64,000 nucleotides of DNA. It comes from Coix lacryma-jobi var. lacryma-jobi. Taxonomy: Eukaryota > Streptophyta > Magnoliopsida > Poales > Poaceae. The position numbers and the translations under genes are program-made. Shown in pieces: positions 47,401 through 58,600 of this stretch. The stretch spans positions 171,440,636 to 171,504,635 of the forward strand of contig CM019823.1 in the NCBI GenBank assembly GCA_009763385.1, given 5' to 3'. The notes below the pieces were generated by a model. It was not told where the DNA came from and searched no databases. It was given only the letters and a program-made list of their open reading frames with translations. Numbering within the stretch: the first letter of the stretch is position 1; the number at the start of each line of letters is the position of its first letter.

Positions 47401-50400
47401 ATGAGCATTTGTGTCATGCGTGCCAACTGGGCCGACATGTTCGTCTTCCTTTTCCTACTTCCTCTTCCCATGTGGCCCATATCTTTGACCTTGTCCATTG
47501 CGATCTGTGGACATCTCCTATCCCTAGCATCTCTGGCTATAAATACTATCTTGTGTTGGTGGATGATTTCTCTCACTATTCCTGGACTTTTCCTCTTCGT
47601 GCCAAGTCTGACACTTTCTCCACGCTCCTCCACTTCTTTGTCTGGGTGTCCACACAGTTCGGCCTCACCATCAAGGTCGTTCAATGTGACAACAGGCGTG
47701 AGTTCGATAACTCCACGTCACGTGCCTTCTTCCTCTCTCACGGCATGCAGTTGCGCATGTCGTGCCCCTACACCTCCTCCCAGAACGGCAAGGCCGAGCG
47801 CATGATTCGCACCACCAACGACACCATCCGCACCCTCCTCTTGCAGGCCTCTCTTCCTGCCCGCTTCTGGGCCGAGTGTCTTCACACCTCCACCTATCTC
47901 CTCAACCGTTTACCTTCCGCTGCCTGTCCCGCTCCCACTCCTCACCACGCCCTCTTCGGTACCCCTCCTCGCTATGACCACCTCCGTGTCTTCGGGTGTG
48001 CGTGTTACCCTAACACCACTGCCACTGCTCATCACAAGCTGGCTCCCCGGTCGACTCGGTGTGTCTTCCTCGGGTACTCCCCGGATCACAAGGGGTACCG
48101 TTGCTATGACCTCTCCTCTCGTCGCGTCCTCATTTCCCGACACGTTGTGTTCGACGAGGCCGACTTCCCCTTCTCTAGTTACTTATTCACAACTGATTGG
48201 AAAAGTAAAAAGAAAAAAGAAAAGAAAAAACCTGCATGCCAGACAGTCTTTTAGTGAAATCTTGACTGCTTCCTCTGGAGGTTTTGAGCTCACTGTAGTT
48301 TCTTTCTGTTTGTTCTGTAAAATTTCTGTGTCAGAAATATGGGCAACAGTTTGCTGAAAGGCTGTAGATGATGAATTGACTTATGAAGTTCCAATGATGC
48401 AGATGTGAAGCTAATTGTTAGCTGAAATGAACAAGGGTATATTCTTAGCACTTTCAAAGTTGTAGGTTCTTGCAAATGCAGCAGGTTTCATTCAGTAGGC
48501 TGTGACAATTGCACTAATTGTTTTGATAAAAGTAAATAAAGCTAGAAATTTCTTTGCTGAATCATACAAACAATCGCTTTTGCATAGTGCAAATTATGGC
48601 GAAGCTATGCTGCCAGGAGTCTATTCTGTAACAAGGAGGGGTGTTATTCTGCTCAAGTTTGGTACAAAAGGGGGAAATAGTATTAGGCTATCCTTTCATC
48701 GTAAAACATTGAGATCAAGGTATTTGGTATTCTTAATGCCTACAGAGAACCACCTTGGAGGGGTGTTTGTCATATTGGGCAGGTTTGCTGAAGGACGACT
48801 TGAAAGCACAAGTGATCCAAGGTGCCGAGGTGGTGAAGACAGTGGCGCTGTCCTTCCACAGGCAGGATCTTCAAAGTCAAGCTCAAGACCAGGGGGAGAA
48901 CCAGATGTTGCCGTTCGCAGGCTGAAAAAAGCAAAAAGAAAGAGTGGAGGGGTGTTGATCGTGGTTTTTGTGGAGAGTTGCTACTGATAGGCCTTTTGTT
49001 TTGAGGTCCTGTAAGGGCAGCCGCAATAGCTAGCTCATAAGCTAGCTCTTAAATTTTTTGTCATATTTTAATAGAAGAAAAAGAAGAGTTAGCTCTTGCT
49101 CAAGAGCTAGGCTCATACACACATTCCAAGATTATGTGTGAATGTAATGTGAGCCCAATTATACTATGAACTATTGCTAAGAGTTAGCACTATTGGAGAG
49201 GTTGACTTAGAGCTAGCAGCTAGCTCATACCACTACGGGTGCCCTAATGGGTGTGGGTGTGTGTGGTTATCTTTAGCTTTTCGTGAGTTGCTCAGGCATA
49301 GGTGCCCTCTGTGCGCATGTGTCTGTCAGCAAAAACTGTTTGTGTGGGAGCCTTGGGGCATTGGTCTTTCTGTATGCTGAACTATGGTAATTTTGTTACC
49401 CTCGTAATGAAATTCAGGTTTACCGGTGTGGAAAAACAGAGAACCACCTTGGCATTACAAAATGAACATGATGGGGGTTTTTACGTGTGCGCGTGAGAGA
49501 AGATGGACATGAGATTTCTGATCATCTGAAGATGCTATGGCTACTCATTACATGTCATAATTTGGAGCAACATGTAAGGCATCATTTTTCAAAATAACAT
49601 TTGATACTATAACTATGAATCTACATATATTTTTATGGAAAAATACAAATGTAATAAGAGTTCAACTGTAGCTAACACAAATTTTCCCTTCCTACTTATC
49701 CCACAGAAACCAACATGAGAAACCTGAGGGCAAAATAATTTCATTTCCTATTTCTTTGTCATTCGTCATATGATCGCACACATCAGGGCTCGAAACAAGT
49801 ATGGCCGATGAGCTCAAACTGGACTCAGCCAGCGCATGGCTCAGCCAGGCAAGTTTTCTGTCCGGTCCATGTATAAGCACCTCTTTAGTAGGTGTGGTAC
49901 CACAGATTGTAAGCTGCTCTGGAAAGCGAAAATCCCTCTGAAAATCAAAATTTTCATGTGGTTACTTATGCAAAATGCCATCTTAACTAAAGATAATTTG
50001 CTGAGAAGAAATTGGAAAGGGAATGCTGCTTGCGCTTTGTCAGGAAAGAGAATCGGCCACTCATCTTTTCTTTGCTTGCCCTGTTATCCAATATGTCTGG
50101 AGTGCTCTTGCTTACATTTGTGGAATATGTGTTAGACCAGCTTCCTTTCAGCATTTCTGGGTGTGGGTGAGATGTGTATTCCAAATGGCAAATCAGTGTA
50201 TTTTACTGGCCTGGCAGCAGTATGCTGGTCCATTTGGAGAGCCAGAAATGCTGCATGTTTTGAAGGGAAGAGGATTAAATCTCCCACGGAAATTATATGT
50301 CTGATCAGCGCGACTTTGACATATTGGGCAGGTCTTCAGAAAGCGTCGCTGCTGATCTGGAGCATGGCGCGGAGATCCTCAAGAAGGCGGCGCTTCACTT

Positions 50401-50936
50401 CCACCAGCCGGAGCTGGGGGCTTCGACAAGCTTGGCGACTGTTTGAGAAGTTGATGGGGGGACCGCCACAGTCGCTGCTGTATCCGTGTTGGAGCGTCTG
50501 GGATATGTCTGCGGGTTTTGCCAAAAGCCCATCGTGGGCATGTAATGTCGTTTACATGTTTGTGCGCTCGTTGTGGGACTTTGTTTTTAGGAGTCTGCGT
50601 TCTCTTTCTGGTGGGTTATGACCAGGTTTCGTAGTGAGAAGGTGCCCAAAAGTCGAACCCTCTGTGTTCGGTCTATTGAGGCGTTTTGAGGTTGTACGTT
50701 CAGAACCTGTTCTAAAACTTGTGTAATTTCGTTGCTGTTAAGTAATGAAATTCAGCTTTGCCGTTGTGAAAAAAAACAACAACGAAACCTGGCGGAGAGA
50801 GCTGTGTCAGTACCTGAAGGAGGCGGGAGGAGGATGAGGTGTTCTTATTGAGCGAGATGATGCAGTTCTGCGAAGGCGCGATGAAGTCGTTGAGATCGGA
50901 CGCCTGCAGCACCGGCGAGAACCTGCTCGACGACAT
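41442..50936 (-). CDS. NAR1: Cytosolic Fe-S cluster assembly factor NAR1 (iron-only hydrogenase-like, GOLLUM/NARF family)
   Basis: Eleven exons on the minus strand: 50814-50936, 48232-48314, 45173-45326, 44823-45009, 44521-44647, 43852-44002, 43710-43759, 42940-43111, 42715-42841, 42520-42611, 41442-41594. All junctions are GT-AG and phases fit, giving 472 codons. Cluster ligands are present: N-terminal Cys 25, 65, 68, 71 (CLACSGC), and the hydrogenase-like Cys 181 (SSACPGW), 237 (MPCYDKK), 389 and 393 (MACPSGC). The protein acts in the cytosolic iron-sulfur assembly (CIA) pathway, passing clusters toward the targeting complex. It ends QLQNW; a C-terminal aromatic residue is characteristic of CIA-complex binding. 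Start ATG at 50936 gives the usual MSSSRFSP beginning. Introns 1, 2, 7 and 10 are inflated by transposons, yet no exon is damaged. Confidence 0.95.
41720..41858. mobile_element. Small MITE in NAR1 intron 10
   Basis: Inverted ends GGCCTTGTTT and AAACAAGACC, flanked by TGA on both sides. Internal arms (ACACAAATACACCCCAATCC and its near complement) make a foldback of 139 bp. PIF/Harbinger-like in size and ends; class uncertain. Confidence 0.6.
42337..42487. mobile_element. Stowaway-like MITE in NAR1 intron 10
   Basis: Left end TACTCCCTCTGTTCCAATTT and right end ACCTATAGTTGAGGACAGAT are imperfect inverted repeats; inner arms TCGTTTTGGCTTTCTAG and CTAGAAAAGCCAAAACAA pair well. About 150 bp, with TA at the edges. 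Confidence 0.65.
43310..43635. mobile_element. Foldback MULE-type MITE in NAR1 intron 7
   Basis: A 326-bp element whose two halves are long inverted arms: it starts GGGAACATATCTGGTGGAAA and ends TTTCCACCAGATATGTTTCC. It is flanked by a perfect 9-bp duplication ATAATTAAT (43301-43309 and 43636-43644). Nine-base duplications and long inverted repeats are typical of Mutator-like elements. It has no transposase. Confidence 0.85.
45351..45450 (+). repeat. 100-bp LTR of the intronic Copia
   Basis: TGTTGGAG...CTTTCCAACA with perfect inverted TGTTGG/CCAACA ends, immediately before the primer-binding site at 45451. It is unusually short for an LTR. Confidence 0.85.
45540..46625 (+). other. GC-rich low-complexity block where gag is expected
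   Basis: Between PBS and protease the sequence is dominated by GCC/GCG/CCG triplets and stays open in several frames on both strands, giving Ala/Pro/Arg-rich nonsense-like translations. No gag domain or zinc knuckle is recognised. It ends in a G-rich run (46605-46623). It may be a hugely expanded or replaced gag, or a captured GC-rich host exon. Confidence 0.55.
46626..48190 (+). pseudogene. Copia protease-integrase coding of the intronic element
   Basis: An open frame continuing from upstream shows WIADSGATYHTTP (protease with intact DSG), NLLSIRRF, the WHRRLGHPG...CHACQLGRH zinc-binding region, and the integrase core: Asp in VHCDLW, Asp in QCDNRREFDN (Arg where Gly is usual) and Glu in GKAERMIRT, then FLGYSPDHKGY. 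Coding fades after VVFDEADFPF; RT and RNase H are absent. The absence of stops over 1.5 kb suggests insertion is not ancient. Confidence 0.88.
48740..49445 (+). mobile_element. 3' end of a LINE (ORF2 tail plus 3' UTR) in NAR1 intron 1
   Basis: The frame containing SYWAGLLKDDLKAQ and VALSFHRQDL (48740-48923) parallels the YWAGLQK segment of the LINE fragment at 50320-50400. The 3' UTR ends TAATGAAATTCAGGTTTACC then GTGGAAAAACA (49405-49440), the same tail as 50743-50775. It is 5'-truncated and antisense to NAR1, and a Tourist-like MITE has inserted in its 3' UTR. Confidence 0.7.
49015..49244. mobile_element. Tourist-like MITE nested in the LINE tail
   Basis: 230 bp starting GGGCAGCCGCAATAG and ending CTACGGGTGCCC, imperfect inverted ends, flanked by TAA on both sides (49012-49014, 49245-49247). 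A TWA target duplication is the PIF/Harbinger (Tourist) signature. AGCTAGCTC words occur in both arms. Confidence 0.8.
49830..50795 (+). mobile_element. 5'-truncated LINE: zinc-binding RT domain and 3' UTR, NAR1 intron 1
   Basis: Frames with GKFSVRSMYKHLFSR, LLWKAKIPLKIKIFMWL and (after a shift) CQERESATHLFFACPV match the zinc-binding domain (zf-RVT) at the C-terminus of plant LINE ORF2. WRARNAACFEGKRIKSPTEI then YWAGLQK follows in another frame. The 3' UTR ends TAATGAAATTCAGC...GTGAAAAAAAACAACAACG. At least two frameshifts. It is antisense to NAR1 and ends about 20 bp from the NAR1 exon 1 donor site (50813). Confidence 0.85.
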
Positions 50937-52552
50937 CGTCGGCCAGGAGCGCGGCACCCCCAAACCGATTCCCGGACTGTTTGGTGTGGTCTTCTCCGCC
51001 TCAGATATTACAGAAATCAACCCGCCCTGGGTAAGCTTGGGAACGGACGGCGGCCCCGGGGATGCCGGCCTCCCCGTATAGCTCCGCAACGGGGCGGAAG
51101 GCGGCGGCTGTTGCCTCGCTGATAAGCGCGGGGCCGCGAGACGAAGGTGATGGATGAGGAGAGAGCGGGAAGCGGGCAGTTCGGCGCGGCCACACAGGTA
51201 GCTCCGGCCTGGCGGCGACGAGCGGCGGTGGATTGGTTTCAGGGCAGGCGGAGGGGAGAGAGGGGCTTCCTCGTGTTGTGTTGGGTTCTGGTTCGAGCAA
51301 GTTGGTCAGACAGGCCACACGCTGACACGACTAGGAGGAACGTGGCACCAGGGGCAAAATGGAAACGTCGGTTCATCAGGGTAAAAATCCAAGAGAGAAC
51401 TTAAAAATTTGCTAAGAACTAAAATAATGAGTATAGTTTGGATGGATCGGAATTCTTTTTGGAAAAAAAAGATAGTATGAGTTCAATATAAAAAAATTAG
51501 ATTTAGGGGTATACATATATACCCCTCTTAAATTGCATGGTACATTTTTTGTCTTCATTGAAGGCACTTAGCTAAGGGTAGAAAATGGAAATATTGTAAT
51601 AGGCACACTCTTGATACTTTTATTAGTGGCCTAACATTTTGAGAATAATATCTCCGTGCCTTAGACAAATGTAGCAAAATGAAGACTGTTTATTTTTTTT
51701 TAAGCTGAATCAAGATTAAGTTCGAAAAATGTTGAGGTATATAGCCCGAACATAAGAGGCTTCCCTGCCTGATATGCATGTTGTCGTTCACACATATCGA
51801 AATTTTCAGGTATCCTCCTCTTAGATTCTACAGTAGAAGAGTAGCATTATCTTCGCTGGAGAAGAAAGCAAGCAAAAGTGTGGTTCATAGAACAATATAA
51901 TAAACATGTAGATAAGCTAGGATGTGGAAGAGAAGATAGATATCGATTCCTCCAGTATATATTATTATTATACACACAAATATAAACAACTCTTCGCATC
52001 TCGCCACACGGTGGTCAAGTAGTCCCGTGACGTTGCCAGCAGAAATTTAAAAAGCGTACTAGTACGTGCCGGATACAAATAGAGCCCGTCCACCAAGCAA
52101 CTGTTGAACTATTATATTCTCAATTACAAGAAAAGAAAAACTGTCTCCCTACAAATTGGAGCTGAGAAAGCGACCGATCGAGCGATCAGAGACAAACAAA
52201 ACAAACGAGTAGTACGCGACCTTTGACGACGCCGCAGCCGCACCTCCGGCTCCCGATCTCACGCATGACGCAACGCACAACGCACTCAGCGCTCGCGGGT
52301 CTCGCCGTCTCGGCTTCCAAGTCTGCCTCGGTGGGATTGGCCGGGCCACTGATTTCTCTTCCTAATATTTGGAAGAGCTAGAAATATACTGCGGCTGACA
52401 TGAGTTTGATAGAGTTTTGTTATAATTTCTAATGAAATATTTGGAAGGGCGGAGACGGTGAACGTTCCGAAACACCGTGCTGGCGTACCTCGTTGAGGAG
52501 AAGAAGACATCCTACTTTTCAAGCTGGCTTTCGCAACAGAAAATGTACACGA
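50937..52552. other. NAR1 upstream region, no gene found
   Basis: 51000-51360 is GC-rich, probably the 5' UTR and promoter of NAR1 (minus strand). 51400-52550 is AT-rich without a supported ORF; short frames there have no protein-like features. Confidence 0.6.
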
Positions 52553-52775
52553 TTACTCCCTCCATTTAGTAAAAGATGTTATTTTAAACAAAGTTTGAGT
52601 CAAACATTAGAAATATAAATCATAAATAACTTTTAATAATTGACTTTAGAGATGGAAAAATCATAAATAAATATGTTTTGAAAAGTACTTCCACCAAAAA
52701 ATACATATACCACTTCTTAATAAATATTTTTTTTAAAAAATAAGTGATCAAAGTTATACTTTGAAGGAATATGCC
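52553..52775. mobile_element. MITE-like remnant next to the LINE
   Basis: Begins TTACTCCCTCCATTTAGTAA, the common Stowaway-type end, and continues with AAAGTTTGAGTCAAACATT; near the other side is TGATCAAAGTTATACTTTGA. The matching right end is not found before the LINE, so it may have been cut by it. Weak. Confidence 0.4.
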
Positions 52776-52793
52776 TAGAGAATACATAAAAGA

Positions 52794-55645
52794 ATGTTAG
52801 TCACCGCTGTGACGGCGCTGGCGACCGGGGACCCTTCTCCTCCACCGGTTCGCCTGCCGCCGGTGAGCCCTGTGCGGGACTGGGGGATCCCGCCATGGAG
52901 ACAGGGGCCACTCGGCAGTCGGCCTCTACTCCGGGACTGCGGGAGGGTCCCAGGTCGAGGGACACGCGTCAAATTCTGGGAGAAGCTTCGCCTGGAGACG
53001 GATAGATCTCCATCCAACGCCCCAGCTCGTCCCAAGGAGGGAGATGAGGAAGGGGCAATACAGGAACTCTACGGTCAGTTGTGGTTCGTACCTGGAGCCC
53101 TTTCCTCCGCCGCCGCCTCCCTGGGCACGGGACCTAGGGTTTGCGATGCGAGGGAGAGGGTGAGGGATTTGGTCTGGATTCGGCGAGATCTGTGGGAGAG
53201 TAGGAGGTTTGAGGTCAAGGACTGCTATCCTGCGCAAGAGGGTGATCGGTGGGTGCAGCAACCGAAGAAGCTCCGGTTCGCCGAGGACGTGTGGGGAAAG
53301 GGGACGAGAGAGTCTTTCGTCGCCAAGCTCAAATCCATGGCGGGGCGTGGAGGTGGTGCGAGGGGTTCCCGTGCCCGAAGCCCAGAGGGGGAGTGGGATG
53401 CTTGGGGAGGAGGAGGCTGGCCGCAACCCCCACCGCCCTACTACCAGCATCCTATGGGTCCTCTGTCGCCGTTTCTACCTCCGCAAGGTCCGTATGGTTT
53501 CTATCCTCACCCCCAGCAGCAGTTCCCACCACCGCCACCTTTCCACCCCCCAAGGTCGTTTCAATTCTATGCGTGGAGGAAGACCAAGAGGGATGCAGCA
53601 GGGAGGAAGGGGGAGACAAGCACAGAATCTGCAGTCTCCGGCAAGAAATGCTCCCCAACAACAACTTTTGCAATCTCAAGGAAGTCAAGGTAGAGAGTAT
53701 GTTTCCCAACAGGAGAAAAAGCAGAGTGATGAGCAACTCAAGTCTGTGGAGGATAAAGCTCCTGCCGACAGGTCTCTACACATCATATGTTACAACTGTG
53801 GAGATCCAGGCCATTACAGCACCACTTGTTCAAAGCCACGAGTTTGTTTTGTCTGTTTCAGAAAGGATCATTTGGCTGATGACTGTCCAAGGTGGAGGGA
53901 GCCTGCCAGGGCAGTTCTGTTTATGGGAAGTGCTAATAAAGGTTTAGGTTTCTTTCATGTGGATGTTGAGGAGAAAGAGAACAGATTCAAGCTATGGTCA
54001 GGGTTTGATAACTGTGGGATTTTTACTGTGGAAGAGGGAGAGTTAGATCAGGAAGGGATCATTAGTCATCTGAAGAAAGTGTTTGATAAGGATTGGATCT
54101 GGCAGTTAAAGCCTTTGGAGGAGTATAGGTACTTGGTGCGTTTTCCACCAGACAAGAAGGTAGAGAGCTTTGTGATCAATGATGGGACCTACTTCTATCT
54201 GAATAATGGAACAGTTTTGGCATCTTTGAAATTATGGAATGGCAACATAGTTCCAGTGGGGCAGCTAGAGGAGGTTTGGGTTCAGGTCAGAGGTATCCCT
54301 CCCAAATGGTGTGACTGGGAAACACTGAGGCAGGTGGCATCTACTCTGGGAAAACTCATAGATGTTGATTGGCAATCACTCTTTGGAAGTTTCTTTGCTA
54401 TGGTCAGAGTTAAGATAAAATGTAGAAGCCCTACTAAGATTCCAAAATAAAGGCTTGTGGAGATGAATGATGGGATTTATCTAATCAATTTCAGTGCTGA
54501 AGGTGTTAGTGGTGGGGATGAGGATGATGATAAGGGTGAGGGAGATGATCCTGAGGAGGATGACCTGCTAGATGATTATGCTGGAGATACAGGGGCTGAG
54601 GGTAAAGGAAAGCCTAATGTTGGGCACCCCAAAAAAGTTTGATCAAGAAGGTGGTGGTTGCTCCAAGATAGACTCACAAAAATCTGGCTCTACAAGTAGA
54701 GAATGCAGAAAGGCTGGCAACCGGATGGATATCTGTGCAGAGGATGTGAGAGAAACCTTTGATACTGAAATAGAGAAGGCGGTGTGCCTTAACCTTCTGA
54801 AAGCTATGGAGATTGAGGGGTCAGAGGTGGATTTGGATGAGCTAAAAACAGTAGAGGATAGTCAGGAAGAGGAAATGTCAGTCCTTCCAAAGGAGTGGAC
54901 TTATGCATGTTTTGACCATGAGGATGATAGGGTACAGACAGACCAGCTGGTATCTGAAAAAGAGAAGGAACAGTTGCCAGAAGAAGAAGGATTTGATATG
55001 GGAGCTGAAGTTGAGGAGGTTGATGTGAACAAGGCAGGCAAGGATATGGGTATGAAGAAGAGGAACCAAAGATGGGGACCAACTATTCCGGAAAGGAGAA
55101 GCAAGCGTCAGCCTCAGGGAGGAGGGTCAATTCTAGAGAAAGCCCAAGCGCTGAAAGAAAGGAATAACCTCGAAGTGCCGAAAGGTAAAAACCCAATACC
55201 TTCCTTTTCTAATAAGAAATTGGTCGATATTGCTTCTTCAATTGGTGTAGATTTAGGTGCTCAAATAAGTATTGAGAGTATGATGGTGCAGGAGGTTTTG
55301 AACTTGGATGTGCTTAGACATCAGGCTTTTAGTGATATATGTAAGGTAGATGGGTGTGAAAGGAGAGCTGAAACAGGGGAGTTGCCTCCTGTTAATCAGG
55401 CTATTAATGTAGATTGCCCCAAGTTTTCATCACAATGGCCTTTGGAGATAGGAGTTAATAAAGGTTTAGAGGATCAAGTGAATGAGAAATGTGTGTTAGA
55501 AAAGAGAGAGTATGAGGAGTCCTTGGGAGATGACCCAGTTACTCTTGTAGGTGGTAATAGACCCTTGGTTAATCTAGCAGATGAGCTGGAGGAAGAGATA
55601 TGGACTAAAGTAGTTAATAGGAAACGATATAGAAAAATAAAATGA
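52794..55645 (+). pseudogene. LINE ORF1 (RNA-binding protein), with frameshifts and a nonsense codon
   Basis: From ATG 52794 the frame gives a Pro/Gly-rich N-terminus. It shifts near 53560 into the frame carrying two CCHC knuckles, CYNCGDPGHYSTTC and CFVCFRKDHLADDC (53785-53890), and then a domain with WSGFDNCGIFTVEEGE and LEEVWVQVRGIPPKWCDWE, of the DUF4283-like type found in plant LINE ORF1. A TAA at 54448-54450 and another shift near 54600-54640 follow. The remaining acidic tail ends KRYRKIK with a TGA at 55643-55645 overlapping the ORF2 ATG. ORF1 proteins bind LINE RNA and act as chaperones in target-primed reverse transcription. Confidence 0.82.
55642..55645 (+). promoter_or_regulatory. 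ATGA overlap of ORF1 stop and ORF2 start
   Basis: ORF2 ATG (55642-55644) and ORF1 TGA (55643-55645) share three bases. Such overlap would suit translation of ORF2 by termination-reinitiation, known for some LINEs. Inference only. Confidence 0.6.
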
Positions 55646-58600
55646 TAGGTCTTTTCTGGAATATTAGAGGGCTGAATAAAACTGGGAGACTTCCTGCTTT
55701 AGTTAGTAGAATTAAGAGTTCTAATGCTGATGTGATTGGTATTATAGAAACTAAAAAAGTAGAGTTTTCAACAAGGTACCTTAATTCTCTTACTAGGAAC
55801 ATCCCTTTTAGCTGGTTTTGGCTTCCTGCTAGGAACACTGTAGGTGGTATCTTGGTGGGTTGCAATAGGGATAAGTTTTCTACTTCAATTGCTGATACTT
55901 TAGATTTCTCTATTAGTTTGATGATTAGAGATGTTACAACAGGTTTTTATTGGAAACTGATTATTGTTTATGGTTCTCCTTATGAGTCTGGTAAATCAGC
56001 ATTTCTAGAAGAGTTACATAATGTAATGTCGAAATGGAAGGGCCCTACTATGATAGCAGGAGACTTTAACCTAGTAAGATTTGCTTCTGATAAAAATAAC
56101 TCGATAATCAATTATAGGTGGGCAGATGCTTTTAATGAGTGGATTCATAAATGGGCTCTGTTGGAGCTCAATCCAAACAACATTAGATTTACGTGGACAA
56201 ATAATCAGGATTTTCCAATTTGAGCTAAAATTGATAGGATCTTTGTGTCAACTGATTGGGATCAGGCTTTTCCTTTGACAAAGGTAAAAGGTCTAGAGAA
56301 GCCCCTAGTGACCATAACCCCCTCCTGTTAGATACAGGGGATAGTGCCTTTTTTGGCAAAAAAGGTTTTTAGATTTGAAAAGTGGTGGTTACAAAATGAA
56401 AAATTTAATGAGGTAGTGAGGAAGTTATGGGTGCAACCCTGCCAGGCTAATAATAGTCTAGATGTGTGGCAATATAAGATTAGAGCTTTTAGAAAGTTTG
56501 CTAGAGGATGGGCTGCCAATGAGGTGGCCAGTATGAATAGAGAAAAAGTGGAGTTAGCCTTAGAATATAATATCCTAGAAAAGGAGATGGAAGTTAGAAT
56601 CTTATCTGATCAGGAGCTTGTTAGGTTCAAAGAGGTTACCAAAGCTTTGGACAATATCTGGGTTTTGGAGGAAATAAAAGCAAAACAGAGGTCAAGGGAT
56701 AGGAACATTATGGAAGGAGATAGGAATACTGCCTTTTTTCACGCTGTAGCCAATCAGAGAAGTAGGAAGAAGAGAGTGGAAGCTTTAGAGGGGCCTAATG
56801 GGCTGGTTGTAGACCAGAAAGGTATGATGGACGTAGCGGTAGATTTCTACAAGAATCTCTTCGCTAAGGAGAAGAGTTTAGATATTAAGTTGGATAGAGA
56901 TTTTTGGGACTTGGAGGACTTAGTAACTAGGGAATAAAATGAAAGGCTTACTGCACCCTTTTCAGAAGAGGAGATTAAGTTGGTGATAGATAGTTGCTAC
57001 GCTGATGGCGCTCCAGGTCCTGATGGGGTCTCTTTTATGTTCTATCAGAATTTTTGGGAGGTTATCAAACAGGACTTGATGAATATGTTTAATGATTTTC
57101 ATCAAGGTAAATTAGATTTACATCGCCTTAATTTTGCTATGTTGACTTTGATTCCAAAGGAGGAGGGAGCTAAATCTATGAAAAAGTTTCGTCCTATTAG
57201 TCTAATTAATTGTAGCTTCAAGATTTTCTCAAAGGCTTTAACTTTAAGATTTGGAAAAAATCATGGATAGGTTAATCTCTCCACATCAGAGTGCTTTTAT
57301 TCAAGGTAGATATATCTTAGAAAGTGTAGTCATTGCCCATGAGCTGGTCCATAGTATGCATAAAGACAAAATTCCTGGTTGTGTTTTAAAGTTAGACTAT
57401 GAGAAAGCCTACGATAGAGTGAGGTGGGATTTTCTCTTTCAAATTTTAAAAGCTCGGGGTTTTAACTCCATTTGGATCAGATGGATTGAGAGAATTATTA
57501 AGCAAGGCTCAGTAGGAGTCATGCTTAATGGAGAAGAGAGCAAGTTCTTTAAAACTGGTAGAGGTTTAAGACAGGGGGACCCTTTGTCTCCTCTCCTTTT
57601 CAATTTGGTAGGAGATGTTTTAACTAGGATGCTGATTAAGGGAGCTAATGCTGGGCTTATTAAAGGTCTAGGTATTAATGTTAGAGAAGGTGATATCCTG
57701 TCTTTACAATACGCTGATGATACTATCCTTTTCTCTGATGTGGATTTAGATTTTTTGCTCAACCTGAAGGGTATCCTTATGTGGTTTGAGCAGTTATCAG
57801 GTATGAGAATAAATTTCCATAAGAGTGAAATTGTGACCATGAATGTGTCAGAGGAGACTAGTCATGATATTTCTCACATCTTCACTTGTCCTTTGGGAAA
57901 TTTTCCTATTAAGTATTTAGGTGTCCCTCTGCACTATGAGAAAATGAGGAGAGAGGATTTACAGCCATTAGTTGATAAGATGCTTAGGAGAATAGCAGGT
58001 TGGAGAGGGAAACTTCTCTCCCAAGCAGCTAAGGTGGTTCTAATTAAAGCTTGTCTGTCTAGTATTCCCATTTATCTTCTGTCTTTTATCAAATTTCCAA
58101 AGTGGGCAATTAAAATCTTGAATACACACCTAGCTAATTGTCTATGGGATGAAAATGCAGGAGGGCATAAGATTCATCTAGTAAATTGGGAGAGTGTTTC
58201 AATGTTAAAAGACTTTGGAGGTTTAGGCATTCCAAATTTAAGGGATCTCAATTTATGTTTATTAGCCTCTTGGATTAGGAGATATAATGTAGATAATGGT
58301 AAAATGTGGAAGCAGCTTATGGATCTCAAATATAATACCAATAGACCAAATTTGTTCTATAGTTCTTCTAGTGGAGCATCTCAGTTTTTTAAAGGAGTGA
58401 TGTGGGCTGCCTCGGCAGCAAAGATGGGGTACACATGGAAGATAGGCAATGGTAGGAAAGTTAAATTTTGGGAGGATAATTGGTTGGGCACAACTAGCCT
58501 AGCTATTCAATTCTGGGAGGTCTACATCTTGGTTCAGGAGAAATCGGGGACAGTAGCTGAGCTTTGGGATGGTAGTTCTTTGAAATGTACTTTCAGAAGG

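Larger units (their letters stand above)
45351..48190 (+). mobile_element. Truncated Ty1/Copia element with 100-bp LTR, in NAR1 intron 2
   Basis: A 100-bp LTR (45351-45450) with ends TGTTGGAG and TTCCAACA is followed directly by the PBS TGGTATCAAGCTAGG. A GC-rich block (45540-46625) and then protease plus integrase coding follow in the + direction. The element stops near 48190 before RT, and no second LTR is found before NAR1 exon 2 at 48232. The upstream GTCAG (45346-45350) would be the target duplication. The very short LTR and PR-INT order put it in Copia, perhaps Retrofit/Ale-like; the lineage is inferred. Confidence 0.85.

Noticed and set aside
48502..48987. 161-codon ORF as a separate host gene or captured gene
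   Set aside because: Its last third overlaps, in another frame, a LINE ORF2 tail (YWAGL segment) that matches the fragment at 50.3 kb; the rest is ordinary intron sequence.
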